Below are positions 18,346-26,443 of a stretch of DNA of 64,000 nt, one piece after another (position 1 is the first letter of the stretch; each line of letters opens with the position of its first letter). The notes under the pieces were generated by a model, which saw only the letters and a program-made list of their open reading frames with translations, had not been told where the DNA came from and did not search any database. The stretch spans positions 372,001 to 436,000 of the forward strand of contig NZ_BBIW01000003.1 in the NCBI RefSeq assembly GCF_000732325.1, in the 5' to 3' direction. The translations under genes were made by a program, and so were the position numbers. Source of the DNA: Paenibacillus sp. TCA20. GTDB lineage: Bacteria > Bacillota > Bacilli > Paenibacillales > Paenibacillaceae.

Positions 18346-18729
18346 ATGATGTATATGATGATTAGCGTTGCGGTCGTTATTATAATCATTACTGTCCTGA
18401 GATGGAAGAAGAGGCAGCGAGCCAAGTTAAGGAGCAATGTCATTTACTTGAAGAATGTTCGGAAACAGCGTACATTACAAAAGTGCTCCAAATGTAATAA
18501 AAAAGGTGAGCTTCGATTTTACTCAGACCCAAGTGGAAATGTTACCGGTATGTGTAAAGAGTGTAAGGGGGAATTCAAACACTCAAAAAATGCTTCCGCT
18601 ATGACAATTAACCACATAAGGAGCGTTATGGTATTATTGGTGGTTATTACATTACATTTTGCTTTGCTTTCGTTTTACAATTGTAGTACATTAGCAGAGA
18701 ATAAGGAGGATTCTAATGTACTCAAGTAG
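18346..18729 (+). CDS. Unrecognised two-segment membrane protein with a zinc ribbon
   Basis: 127 residues from the ATG at 18346, preceded by GGGGAGCGAGGG. A first membrane segment (about 3-19) and a basic stretch (KKRQRAKLR) come before a four-cysteine ribbon, CSKCNKKGE...CKECKGEF (about 46-77). A second membrane segment lies at about 92-112. Cysteine spacing suggests a bound metal. I do not recognise the family. Its 3' end overlaps the next gene by 14 bases, so the two are probably translated together. A longer reading from 18277 covers a hairpin-like sequence and has no RBS. Confidence 0.7.
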   Translation: MMYMMISVAVVIIIITVLRWKKRQRAKLRSNVIYLKNVRKQRTLQKCSKCNKKGELRFYSDPSGNVTGMCKECKGEFKHSKNASAMTINHIRSVMVLLVVITLHFALLSFYNCSTLAENKEDSNVLK

Positions 18730-19189
18730 ACAAGACGATACGTTATACATCATGACATACACACTAAGCAGCGGAATTAAGGGGACCGTTCCTTTGTCTA
18801 GCAAGCAAATTCAGGATTGGCTCCAATGCTATAAAAGCGATACGAAATTCATTGCTGAGATTGGTAAAGAGTTCTTTGGATTGAATCCAACACTCGTATC
18901 GGATTTTAAAGTTCATAATCAATTTTCAGATTATCAGAATGTGATTATGCCGGTACAACAGGACAATATGGATCGTTTATCTACCGCATACCGCGCGAAC
19001 GAAATTCTGATGAAGATTGATTGCAAATGCGGAACCGCTTATGTAACGGAATCTCCTTATAAGCGAACGAAGTGGTACTGCACTAAATGTAAGGAAATTG
19101 TATTCCTCGATATGAAGAAGGGCATGGTGGAAACGTCACGAGGAGATGCATATTACATGACCAATAAATATTTCGTGACAAGAGAATAG
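18716..19189 (+). CDS. Unrecognised soluble protein with a C-terminal zinc ribbon
   Basis: 157 residues; AAGGAGG lies 6 bases before the ATG. The N-terminal part appears mixed alpha/beta with no motif that I recognise. Residues about 102-126 hold CKCGTAY...WYCTKCKEI, a four-cysteine ribbon. It overlaps the upstream membrane protein gene, which also encodes a ribbon, so the pair may act together. There is no equivalent pair after spo0A in B. subtilis. A strong hairpin follows the gene. Confidence 0.75.
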   Translation: MYSSRQDDTLYIMTYTLSSGIKGTVPLSSKQIQDWLQCYKSDTKFIAEIGKEFFGLNPTLVSDFKVHNQFSDYQNVIMPVQQDNMDRLSTAYRANEILMKIDCKCGTAYVTESPYKRTKWYCTKCKEIVFLDMKKGMVETSRGDAYYMTNKYFVTRE

Positions 19190-19237
19190 CCATGCGAGTC
19201 CAATATGGTGATGAGGCTTGTCCGACAGCCGAAATAT

Positions 19238-19277
19238 AAAAAGGAGTGACCGACATTTCATACGGACACTCCTTTTT
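19238..19277. terminator. Bidirectional terminator between the zinc-ribbon pair and tdk
   Basis: AAAAAGGAGTGACCG (19238-19252) pairs with CGGACACTCCTTTTT (19263-19277) with one mismatch. A-run and T-run flank the stem, so it can stop transcription from both sides of this convergent junction. Confidence 0.85.
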
Positions 19278-19350
19278 ATTAGGTGCTGATTCTCATTCTA
19301 ATCGAAGTTTGATGCAAAGCGAGTATTTGCCTATTTCCCCTAATGGATAT

Positions 19351-19944
19351 CTAGCACTTAACCTTATGGGGAGGTACGAAGCATTTTCTGCATCTCGGCT
19401 CATAGGCTTCTGAATCCCCGATCATGATGACCGGTCCGAGTGTCACAGGTTCTCCATTGACAATTCTTTGAGTGAATACAGCCTCAGGACTTCCGCATAC
19501 CGCACAAAAGGCAGTTAACTTTTCAATGTCATCGGAAATAGCTAGTAATCCGCCGATATAGCCGAACTCCTTTCCACGATAATCCATATTTAATCCATCG
19601 ACGATGACATGCTTTCCACAGTAGGCCAGTTCCTCCACAATATCCATAATTTCACGGCTGAAAAACTGTACTTCATCAAAAGCAACCACATCAGCATCCT
19701 CGGTTTCGGTCATGATTTGTTTTATAATGTTAGGAGTCAGCTGTTTAGGAATGGCAATGGCAGGCAGCTTATAACCAATTCGGCTTACGATTTCATTGAC
19801 TTCAAAACGATCATCTTCTGCAGGCTTATAAGCGACTACTTTGCGTCGTCCATACTTGATTAATTTTTGACAGCGTCGAATAAGCTCACCTGATTTCTCG
19901 CTGAACATGGGACCTGTAATGACAGTAATGCGACCTTTAGGCAC
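19351..19944 (-). CDS. tdk: Thymidine kinase, divergent P-loop
   Basis: 197 residues, type II thymidine kinase family, phosphorylating thymidine in salvage. GTG start with AGAGAGGAAG upstream. The P-loop reads GPMFSEKSGELIRR (about 11-24); the family normally has GPMFSGKS/T-EEL, so the Gly before the catalytic Lys17 is Glu16. FDEVQFF carries the catalytic Glu. The lasso region GLNMDYRGKEFG differs from the usual GLDxDFRGxPFG. The zinc site CAVCG and CRKC is kept. The gene lies alone between two hairpins. It may be a paralogue with altered activity. Confidence 0.88.
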   Translation of the reverse strand: MPKGRITVITGPMFSEKSGELIRRCQKLIKYGRRKVVAYKPAEDDRFEVNEIVSRIGYKLPAIAIPKQLTPNIIKQIMTETEDADVVAFDEVQFFSREIMDIVEELAYCGKHVIVDGLNMDYRGKEFGYIGGLLAISDDIEKLTAFCAVCGSPEAVFTQRIVNGEPVTLGPVIMIGDSEAYEPRCRKCFVPPHKVKC

Positions 19945-20143
19945 GGTAATAATCTTCCTCTCTCTGTTACTATTCCGCTATAAATATAATTAAAATGGAT
20001 TCAGTTAAGTATTGAAAAAAAGTGCCATTCTAGATTAACACATTCAAATGCGTAGAAGCCACTTTTTTATCATCATTTAGGAAGTAATACTTGGAAGTGA
20101 AGCATACCCCGTGGTATTGTTTTAAAGTTGAGGTGAAATAACA

Positions 20144-20362
20144 GTGAATAACGATAATAATGTACAGAAGCTGCGACAGAAATATGAGCAGCTACGCGAT
20201 CATGCTGAGCTGTCAGAGCCGGCTTCTAAATTGTTTGAAGAAATACTGGACGAGCTGGAGCACACGGCAGGTCAGAATGAACGACTGCGGAAAGTGATAC
20301 TCAAGCAATCCGGAAACAGCAATAGAATGAACTCGAAATTGCGGGATGCTCTGATGGAGTAA
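20144..20362 (+). CDS. Small unrecognised helical protein
   Basis: 72 residues, GTG start after GAGGTGA. Highly charged, with heptad-like spacing through LRQKYEQLRDHAELS and LFEEILDELEH, so a helical or coiled-coil protein is likely. No cysteines, membrane segment or known motif. It lies alone between divergent and convergent neighbours; the next gene is on the other strand. The good RBS and fit between hairpins support it being real. Confidence 0.65.
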   Translation: MNNDNNVQKLRQKYEQLRDHAELSEPASKLFEEILDELEHTAGQNERLRKVILKQSGNSNRMNSKLRDALME

Positions 20363-20373
20363 GGAGTGTTAAT

Positions 20374-20399
20374 AAAAAATCTCTTCCATTGGGAAGAGA
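20374..20399 (-). terminator. Terminator of the minus-strand channel gene
   Basis: TCTCTTCC (20380-20387) pairs with GGAAGAGA (20392-20399). On the minus strand the stem is followed by six T residues (A-run 20374-20379 on the plus strand). Confidence 0.8.
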
Positions 20400-20413
20400 C
20401 GAAAAGTGGAATT

Positions 20414-20788
20414 TTATTTATCATCAGGAGATTCCACAGGCACGACTTCTTTAGGTTTGGCGGACAACCGATCAGGCACGATGATGCCAAGAGTGATCCG
20501 GGCGATCATCCCAAATGTGATACCGATGCCTGCAAACATATAAATCACGGTAAAGATTTTGGCAAAGGTCGTTTGCGGTGAAAGCTCTGGATGACCCACC
20601 GTCGTTAATGTCACAGCAGAGAAGTACAAGGCGTCAATCCAGTCCCATCCTTCTGCGCTGGAATAAAAAATAGTACCTGAAAGCAGTGTCGCAAGCATAA
20701 CAACGAACAGAGCTAGAAACTTTTTGTCCTTGAAGCCGTGATAAATGCCTTGCAGCAATCTTTTGAGGGTTAATATGAAGGATATCAT
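20414..20788 (-). CDS. Small two-segment ion channel protein (Ion_trans_2 type)
   Basis: 124 residues. Two membrane segments (about 25-42 and 75-100) flank a pore helix and loop (about 50-70), the plan of a KcsA-type subunit. The filter reads TLTTVGHPELSP (about 61-72) in place of TVGYGD, so Tyr66 is His and the following Gly is Pro. Selectivity for potassium cannot be assumed. Short charged N- and C-terminal tails, no RCK domain. GGAGACG stands upstream. It lies between a minus-strand terminator and a DUF2627 gene. Confidence 0.85.
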   Translation of the reverse strand: MISFILTLKRLLQGIYHGFKDKKFLALFVVMLATLLSGTIFYSSAEGWDWIDALYFSAVTLTTVGHPELSPQTTFAKIFTVIYMFAGIGITFGMIARITLGIIVPDRLSAKPKEVVPVESPDDK

Positions 20789-20869
20789 GTAAAAAACGTC
20801 TCCTATCCGTATAAGATGTTAATAGAACATTATACCGGAATACGGGGAGAAGGTTAAGCCATGAATATA

Positions 20870-21160
20870 CTATGAGGCCGTATCGGTGTTTCGTTTACCT
20901 TTGAAGCGTGGACCTACATAATTACGTTTGCGGTCACGGAACAGGATCCAGCCGCCAAGAAACGTCATACAGCAGCCGAATAGTACAAGTCCGAGTGAAA
21001 AAGAAAGCCACTCAAAGGCAGGTCTGGCTACCTCATCATTTCCATGCTCTGCATAATAGTGAAACAAGGAGTCTTTCATCATAAGGAAGCCCTTCATGGC
21101 TCCAAGGCCAGGAATGACAAGAATGATTATGGCGATAAATCGGGAAAGCATTAGCCGCAT
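20870..21160 (-). CDS. DUF2627 membrane protein (YqzF-like)
   Basis: 96 residues: membrane segments at about 7-27 and 50-72, with a basic tail DRKRNYVGPRFKGKR. It matches the DUF2627 family, whose B. subtilis member yqzF also lies next to the bkd genes. The function is unknown. AAAAGGGG precedes the ATG. It is transcribed divergently from lpdV, with both promoters in the intervening 155 bases. Confidence 0.85.
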   Translation of the reverse strand: MRLMLSRFIAIIILVIPGLGAMKGFLMMKDSLFHYYAEHGNDEVARPAFEWLSFSLGLVLFGCCMTFLGGWILFRDRKRNYVGPRFKGKRNTDTAS

Positions 21161-21241
21161 AAGGAGATACCCCTTTTCATTCGCGCGTATTTTCTATATG
21201 ATACCTTGTCTTCTAGTAACTGTCTATTGGAAGCAGGATTT

Positions 21242-21270
21242 TTGTTATTCAATAAGCAGAAGAGTACAAT
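21242..21270 (+). promoter_or_regulatory. Sigma-A-type promoter of the bkd operon
   Basis: TTGTTA (21242-21247), a 17-base spacer, TACAAT (21265-21270), 46 bases before the lpdV start. I see no -12/-24 sigma-L element, unlike the B. subtilis bkd operon. Confidence 0.65.
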
Positions 21271-21315
21271 AATGCTATATTGGTTAGTTACGATAGATTG
21301 GAGGATTTTATAATC

Positions 21316-22737
21316 ATGGCAATTCATTGCGATGTCGCTATATTAGGCGGGGGAACGGGCGGATACGTAGCCGCGATTCGCGCTGCACAGCTCGGTAAAG
21401 AGGTTGTCCTCATCGAGAAAGACAAATTAGGGGGTACCTGCCTTCATAAGGGCTGCATTCCGAGTAAATCATTGCTGCGGAGTGCTGAAGTGTATGCAGA
21501 GATTAAAGATAGTGCCAGCTATGGGATTGAGACCACAGAGGCCACACTTGTATTCCCTAAAGTACAGGAACGCAAAAATGCAGTGGTGGAACAGCTTCAC
21601 CAAGGGGTCCAGTATCTGATGCGCAAAAATAAAATTACCGTGCTGCAGGGCAAAGGCAGAGTCGTTGGCCCCTCTATCTTCTCTCCGAAGAGCGGCGCTG
21701 TGGCTGTGGAGCTGGACAATGGGGAAATGGAGAATGTCGTTCCCAGCCATCTTATTATTGCGACAGGTTCTCGTCCAAGAATATTGCCGGGACTCGAGCC
21801 GGATGGCCGGTATATCCTCAGTAGTGACGAGGCACTGAATCTGGAGGAGCTTCCGGAATCGATCATCATCGTAGGCGGAGGCGTTATTGGGATTGAATGG
21901 GCTTCTATGCTGAATGATTTTGATGTGAAGGTAACCGTGGTGGAGGCTGCGGACCAAATTCTGCCGCAGGAGGATGGGGACATCGCTGCTGAGATGCAGC
22001 GGCAGCTGACGAAGCGCGGAGTGAGGGTTGTTACCGGCGCAGCTGTCGAGCCATCGACATATGGTATACAGGATGGACGAGCTGCAATTGAGATGAAGAC
22101 AAAAAAGGGAACAGAGACGCTTATGGCTTCTCAAATTCTCGTATCGGTTGGACGTACGGCCAATGTGGAAGGAATCGGTATAGAGAATACCGATATCAAA
22201 ACAAAGAACGGCTTCATCCAAGTGAATGGCAATTTGCAGACAGGGGAGCCGCATATTTATGCAATCGGTGATTGCATAGGGGGACTTCAGCTTGCTCATG
22301 CAGCGAGCCATGAAGGCATTCGTGCTGTCAATCACATCGCTGATGCTGCCATGCATGTGTCACCTGACCACCTCATTCCGCGTGCCATCTATTCAAGACC
22401 AGAGGCAGCGAGTGTAGGCTACACAGAACAGCAGGCAAGGGAGCTCGGCTTCTCGGTCAAGACAGGGAAATTTCCGTTTCAAGCCATTGGAAAATCGCTG
22501 GTTTATGGCAATCGGGACGGATTTGCGAAGGTTATCGCAGATGAGGCCACAAATGATATTCTAGGGGTCCATCTTATCGGTACGCATGTGACGGATATGA
22601 TCAGCGAAGCTGCGCTGGCCATGCTGCTGGATGCTACTCCATGGGAAGTTGGACAACTGATTCATCCACATCCATCCTTGTCCGAAATTATTGGCGAAGC
22701 GATGCTGGACGTGGATGGTAATGCAATTGGCATGTAA
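21316..22737 (+). CDS. lpdV: Dihydrolipoyl dehydrogenase (E3) of the branched-chain complex
   Basis: 473 residues from the ATG at 21316, preceded by TTGGAGG. It reoxidises dihydrolipoamide with NAD. The FAD motif AILGGGTGGYVAA, the redox disulphide GGTCLHKGCIPSKSLL (about 40-55), the NAD-binding GGGVIGIEWASML (about 182-195) and the C-terminal HPHPSLSE with the active-site His and Glu are intact. It heads the group lpdV-bkdAA-bkdAB-bkdB. The ptb-bcd-buk genes found upstream in B. subtilis are not here. Confidence 0.95.
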   Translation: MAIHCDVAILGGGTGGYVAAIRAAQLGKEVVLIEKDKLGGTCLHKGCIPSKSLLRSAEVYAEIKDSASYGIETTEATLVFPKVQERKNAVVEQLHQGVQYLMRKNKITVLQGKGRVVGPSIFSPKSGAVAVELDNGEMENVVPSHLIIATGSRPRILPGLEPDGRYILSSDEALNLEELPESIIIVGGGVIGIEWASMLNDFDVKVTVVEAADQILPQEDGDIAAEMQRQLTKRGVRVVTGAAVEPSTYGIQDGRAAIEMKTKKGTETLMASQILVSVGRTANVEGIGIENTDIKTKNGFIQVNGNLQTGEPHIYAIGDCIGGLQLAHAASHEGIRAVNHIADAAMHVSPDHLIPRAIYSRPEAASVGYTEQQARELGFSVKTGKFPFQAIGKSLVYGNRDGFAKVIADEATNDILGVHLIGTHVTDMISEAALAMLLDATPWEVGQLIHPHPSLSEIIGEAMLDVDGNAIGM

Positions 22738-22791
22738 CATGAAACATCAAGTGTTAGTATCAAACGAAATATCAACAAACTTCAAAACGTC

Positions 22792-22857
22792 TTTTCTTTT
22801 TGGAAAGAAAACGAGTATAATGAATTTAAGCCAAGTCTTAGTACCAGGTTTTAAGAC
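22792..22857 (+). promoter_or_regulatory. Internal promoter-like region with two inverted repeats before bkdAA
   Basis: The 166-base lpdV-bkdAA gap holds TTTTCTTT-TTGG-AAAGAAAA (22792-22811, perfect 8-base arms), then TATAAT (22816-22821), then GTCTTA (22835-22840) and TAAGAC (22852-22857). The first repeat covers the expected -35 position. This resembles a regulated internal promoter, but the regulator is not identifiable. Confidence 0.5.
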
Positions 22858-22903
22858 AAGACAGTACTTAATCTTGAGCTGCTCTCAAAAGGAGGTTTGA
22901 AGT

Positions 22904-23932
22904 TTGAATTCAGACACGACATCTAAACAACACAAACATACGAAGCTTGGGCTCTCAGACGGTCAAGTCATTGATATGTACAAATATATGCTGCTTGCAC
23001 GGAAGTTCGATGAACGCTGCTTGCTGCTGCAACGGGCAGGGAAGATCAATTTCCACGTATCGGGGATTGGTCAGGAGACTGCACAGGTGGCAGCGGCCTT
23101 TGCTCTGGATCGTGAGAAGGATTATTTCCTTCCCTATTACCGTGATTATGGGTTTGTTCTCGCTGTGGGTATGACGCCGCGTGAGCTGATGCTGTCGGCT
23201 TTTGCCAAGGCTGAGGATCCGAACAGCGGGGGACGGCAGATGCCGGGCCATTTTGGCAGCAAGAAGCTGCGAATTGTGACAGGCTCAAGTCCGGTGACTA
23301 CACAGGTTCCACACGCGGTGGGCGTTGCTCTGGCTGCGAAGATGCAGAACAAGGATTTCGTTTCTTTTGTCACCTTCGGAGAAGGCTCCAGCAACCAGGG
23401 GGATTTTCACGAAGGAAGCAATTTTGCCGGCGTACACAAGCTGCCAGTCATTATTATGGTGGAGAACAATCAGTATGCTATCTCTGTACCTGTTCACAAG
23501 CAGCTGAGCGGTAAAGTAAGTGACCGTGCTCTAGGTTATGGATTCCCCGGCTTCAGAGTCGATGGCAATGATGCCCTGGAAGTTTACGCAGCCGTTAAGG
23601 AAGCTAGAGAGCGTGCAGTTGCGGGTGAAGGCCCAACCTTAATTGAAGCGATGATGTACAGACTTTCTCCTCATTCTACCTCGGATAATGATCTGGCCTA
23701 CCGGACCAAAGAGGAAGTTGAGGAAAATTGGAAGAAAGACGGACTCGTCAAAATGAAGCAATACCTTATAGATTGTGGTATATGGGATGAAGAGCGTGAT
23801 GCTGATCTGGCGGCACAGCTTGCGCTGGAATTAAAAGAAGCAACGGAATCTGCAGATGCGGCCCCTTATCCAAAACCGGAAGATACACTGCTTCATGTGT
23901 ATGCTGACGATCACTTGGGAGGAGGACGATAA
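22904..23932 (+). CDS. bkdAA: Branched-chain 2-oxoacid dehydrogenase E1 alpha
   Basis: 342 residues, TTG start 8 bases after AAAGGAGG. It carries the ThDP motif starting at FGEGSSNQGDFHEG (about 160-173) and ending at MVENNQYAIS. HFGSKKLRIVTGSSPV and a typical YRLSPHSTSDND segment (about 246-257) are conserved. With BkdAB it decarboxylates 2-oxoacids derived from valine, leucine and isoleucine, feeding branched fatty acid synthesis. The length and context favour a branched-chain enzyme over pyruvate dehydrogenase. Confidence 0.93.
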   Translation: MNSDTTSKQHKHTKLGLSDGQVIDMYKYMLLARKFDERCLLLQRAGKINFHVSGIGQETAQVAAAFALDREKDYFLPYYRDYGFVLAVGMTPRELMLSAFAKAEDPNSGGRQMPGHFGSKKLRIVTGSSPVTTQVPHAVGVALAAKMQNKDFVSFVTFGEGSSNQGDFHEGSNFAGVHKLPVIIMVENNQYAISVPVHKQLSGKVSDRALGYGFPGFRVDGNDALEVYAAVKEARERAVAGEGPTLIEAMMYRLSPHSTSDNDLAYRTKEEVEENWKKDGLVKMKQYLIDCGIWDEERDADLAAQLALELKEATESADAAPYPKPEDTLLHVYADDHLGGGR

Positions 23933-23933
23933 G

Positions 23934-24920
23934 ATGGCAGTTATGGAGTATATTGACGCAATTAGACTGGCTATGAAAGAAGAAATGGAGCGGGATGAAT
24001 CCGTATTTGTGCTCGGAGAAGATGTAGGCGTTAAAGGGGGCGTGTTTACCACGACCAAGGGTCTGCAGGATCAGTTCGGAGAAATGCGGGTCATGGATAC
24101 TCCGTTATCCGAATCAGCAATTGCTGGTGTTGCAATCGGTGCGGCGATGTACGGAATGAAGCCGATTGCCGAGATGCAGTACTCGGATTTCATGCTTCCG
24201 GCAACGAATCAAATCATCAGTGAAGCTGCCAAGATCAGATATCGCTCAAATAATGATTGGAGCTGTCCCGTTGTGATTCGTGCGCCGATTGGCGGGGGAA
24301 TATTCGGAGGACTGTACCATTCCCAGTGCCCAGAATCCATCTTCTTTGGTACTCCTGGACTCAAGATCGTAGCGCCTTTTACGGCCTATGATGCCAAGGG
24401 CTTGCTCAAAGCAGCAGTGCGTGATCCGGATCCAGTTCTATACTTTGAGAATAAAAAAATGTATCGCTTAACCAAAGAGGAGGTTCCTGAGGACGATTAT
24501 ATCGTACCGATCGGAGTCGCCAATCTGCTGCGTGAAGGGGAAGATATTACCGTAATCGGGTATTCCCAGCCCCTGCATTTTGTGATGCAGGCAGCGGAGG
24601 AGCTGGAGAAGGAGCAAGGGATTACAGCTCATGTTTTGGACCTTCGTACACTGCAGCCCCTCGATAAGGAAGCGATTATCGCAGCCGCGAAGCACACAGG
24701 AAAAGTACTCATTATTCATGAGGATAACAAAACTGGCGGCGTAGGCGCTGAAGTTTCTGCTATAATTAATGAGGAGTGCTTGTTTGATCTGGATGCGCCG
24801 ATAGCGCGTCTATGCGGTCCGGATGTTCCGGCCATGCCGATCAGCCCTCCGATGGAAAAATTTTATATGCTCAGTAAAGACAAAGTGAAGGACGCAATGC
24901 TTAAACTGGCGATGTATTAA
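23934..24920 (+). CDS. bkdAB: Branched-chain 2-oxoacid dehydrogenase E1 beta
   Basis: 328 residues from the ATG at 23934, one base after the bkdAA stop and 6 after GGAGG. The transketolase-like motifs VFVLGEDVGVKGGVFTTT, DTPLSESAIAGVAIGAAMYG and RAPIGGGIFGGLYHSQCPE are present, as is the C-terminal VLDLRTLQPLD. It supplies half of the E1 active site. Very tight spacing to bkdAA suggests coupled translation. Confidence 0.95.
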   Translation: MAVMEYIDAIRLAMKEEMERDESVFVLGEDVGVKGGVFTTTKGLQDQFGEMRVMDTPLSESAIAGVAIGAAMYGMKPIAEMQYSDFMLPATNQIISEAAKIRYRSNNDWSCPVVIRAPIGGGIFGGLYHSQCPESIFFGTPGLKIVAPFTAYDAKGLLKAAVRDPDPVLYFENKKMYRLTKEEVPEDDYIVPIGVANLLREGEDITVIGYSQPLHFVMQAAEELEKEQGITAHVLDLRTLQPLDKEAIIAAAKHTGKVLIIHEDNKTGGVGAEVSAIINEECLFDLDAPIARLCGPDVPAMPISPPMEKFYMLSKDKVKDAMLKLAMY

Positions 24921-24923
24921 AAT

Positions 24924-24962
24924 AAATGGCCTACTCTCGGTGTTTCGATGAGCAGGCCATTT
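24924..24962 (+). other. Intergenic hairpin between bkdAB and bkdB
   Basis: AAATGGCCTACTC (24924-24936) pairs with GAGCAGGCCATTT (24950-24962) with one mismatch. No T-run follows, so it may act as an mRNA stabiliser, processing site or weak attenuator that sets the E1 to E2 ratio. Confidence 0.65.
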
Positions 24963-24994
24963 AAGGTAAAGTGACTTGATTGGAGTGAAAAAAT

Positions 24995-26383
24995 ATGGCA
25001 GGACAAAAAAAATGGATTGAAATCGTAATGCCCCAGCTAGCTGAATCCTTAGTGTCAGCGACCATTGCAAAATGGCTGAAGAAGCCAGGCGATCCTGTGG
25101 AGCAATATGAACCGATCTGCGAAGTCATTACTGATAAGGTTAACGCTGAAATTCCTTCCACTGTGGAAGGAATCATGGGCGAGATTGCAGCTGAGGAAGG
25201 GAAAACGGTGGCTGTAGGCGAGCTGATCTGTCGTATGGAGGTTCATGCGGCTGCAGGAACAGGCATTGTTGCAGATTCCTCAACAACGGAGAGCAGCAGT
25301 ACTGCAGCATCGGAATCCGGACATCAAGAACCCGATGGTTCTATGCGCGGCCGTTACTCCCCTGCAGTGCAGAGCCTGGCAGCAGAGCACGGTCTGGATT
25401 TGAAGGATGTGCCTGGAACAGGAATGAACGGCAGGGTTACTCGCAAGGATGTATTGGGATATATTCAAGAAGGTGCGCATCGGAATCAGCACGCGGGGAT
25501 CTCAAATCATGTGGAGCGAGAGTCCACCCAGCAAGAGCCAAATGGGAGACAGCAGGATTTGCGTCCAGCTGCCGATTCAACCGGATATGCGGCTGAGCAG
25601 GCTATGCCTGTACGTCACTCAGGGATCCATTTATCGGAGACACCTAAGATTCCAAAAATCGAGATGGAAGGCTTCCCTCAAGGCAGAGCCGAGCAGTACA
25701 TTGATGTTACACCTGTACGGAACGCGATCGCCCGGAATATGCGTCAGAGCGTCTCTGAAATTCCACATGCCTGGACGATGATTGAGGTAGATGTGACGAA
25801 CCTGGTCACCCTTCGCAATAAGCTGAAGGACGAGTTTAAGCGCAGCGAAGGCATTAATCTGACGTACCTGTCATTTTTGCTCAAAGCAGTCGTTAACGCA
25901 ATCAAGGATTATCCGATTATGAACTCGGTGTGGGCAGTGGATAAAATTATCGTCAAGCGAGACATCAATATTGCACTGGCGGTAGGAACAGAAGATTCCG
26001 TCATGACACCGGTCATTCAGCGTGCAGATACGAAGAACATTGCAGGACTGGCACACGAAATTGACGATTTGGCGAGAAGAACGAGAGAAGGCACATTGAA
26101 GCTGGATGATATGCAGGGAGGAACCTTTACGGTCAACAACACGGGATCCTTCGGATCGATTCTGTCCTACCCGATTATCAACTATCCGCAGGCAGCGATT
26201 CTGACATTCGAGTCCATTGTGAAGCGGCCTGTGGTCATTAATGACATGATCGCGGTACGCTCGATGGCCAATCTCTGTTTATCGCTGGATCATCGAATTC
26301 TGGACGGAGTCATATCCGGTCGTTTCCTGCAGCGGGTCAAAGAAAATTTAGAGAGCTACTCGCTCGAAACAAAGCTTTATTAA
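24995..26383 (+). CDS. bkdB: Branched-chain 2-oxoacid dehydrogenase E2 (dihydrolipoyl acyltransferase)
   Basis: 462 residues. A single lipoyl domain (about 6-83) has the lipoylated Lys48 in CEVITDKVNAEIPS. A Ser/Thr-rich hinge is followed by the E1/E3-binding domain (about 113-150; YSPAVQSLAAEHGLDL) and a Gln/His-rich linker. The acyltransferase domain (about 230-462) contains GTFTVNNTGSFGS and SLDHRILDG with the catalytic His and Asp. RBS region TTGGAGTG. lipB, which makes octanoyl donors for lipoate, follows. Confidence 0.95.
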   Translation: MAGQKKWIEIVMPQLAESLVSATIAKWLKKPGDPVEQYEPICEVITDKVNAEIPSTVEGIMGEIAAEEGKTVAVGELICRMEVHAAAGTGIVADSSTTESSSTAASESGHQEPDGSMRGRYSPAVQSLAAEHGLDLKDVPGTGMNGRVTRKDVLGYIQEGAHRNQHAGISNHVERESTQQEPNGRQQDLRPAADSTGYAAEQAMPVRHSGIHLSETPKIPKIEMEGFPQGRAEQYIDVTPVRNAIARNMRQSVSEIPHAWTMIEVDVTNLVTLRNKLKDEFKRSEGINLTYLSFLLKAVVNAIKDYPIMNSVWAVDKIIVKRDINIALAVGTEDSVMTPVIQRADTKNIAGLAHEIDDLARRTREGTLKLDDMQGGTFTVNNTGSFGSILSYPIINYPQAAILTFESIVKRPVVINDMIAVRSMANLCLSLDHRILDGVISGRFLQRVKENLESYSLETKLY

Positions 26384-26443
26384 TTCGTAATTATAGACTT
26401 ACTTGCAGCAATCCCGGAACGTAATTTTCTCGAAAGGGTGTAT

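Noticed and set aside
20015..20068. AAAAAAGTG ... CACTTTTTT inverted repeat upstream of the 72-residue gene
   Set aside because: The loop is about 35 bases, and there is no coding end on the plus strand nearby. Not a convincing terminator or regulatory site.
21469..22356. 295-codon open frame on the minus strand
   Set aside because: It lies entirely antisense to lpdV, whose protein has every family motif. No RBS and no recognisable domain.
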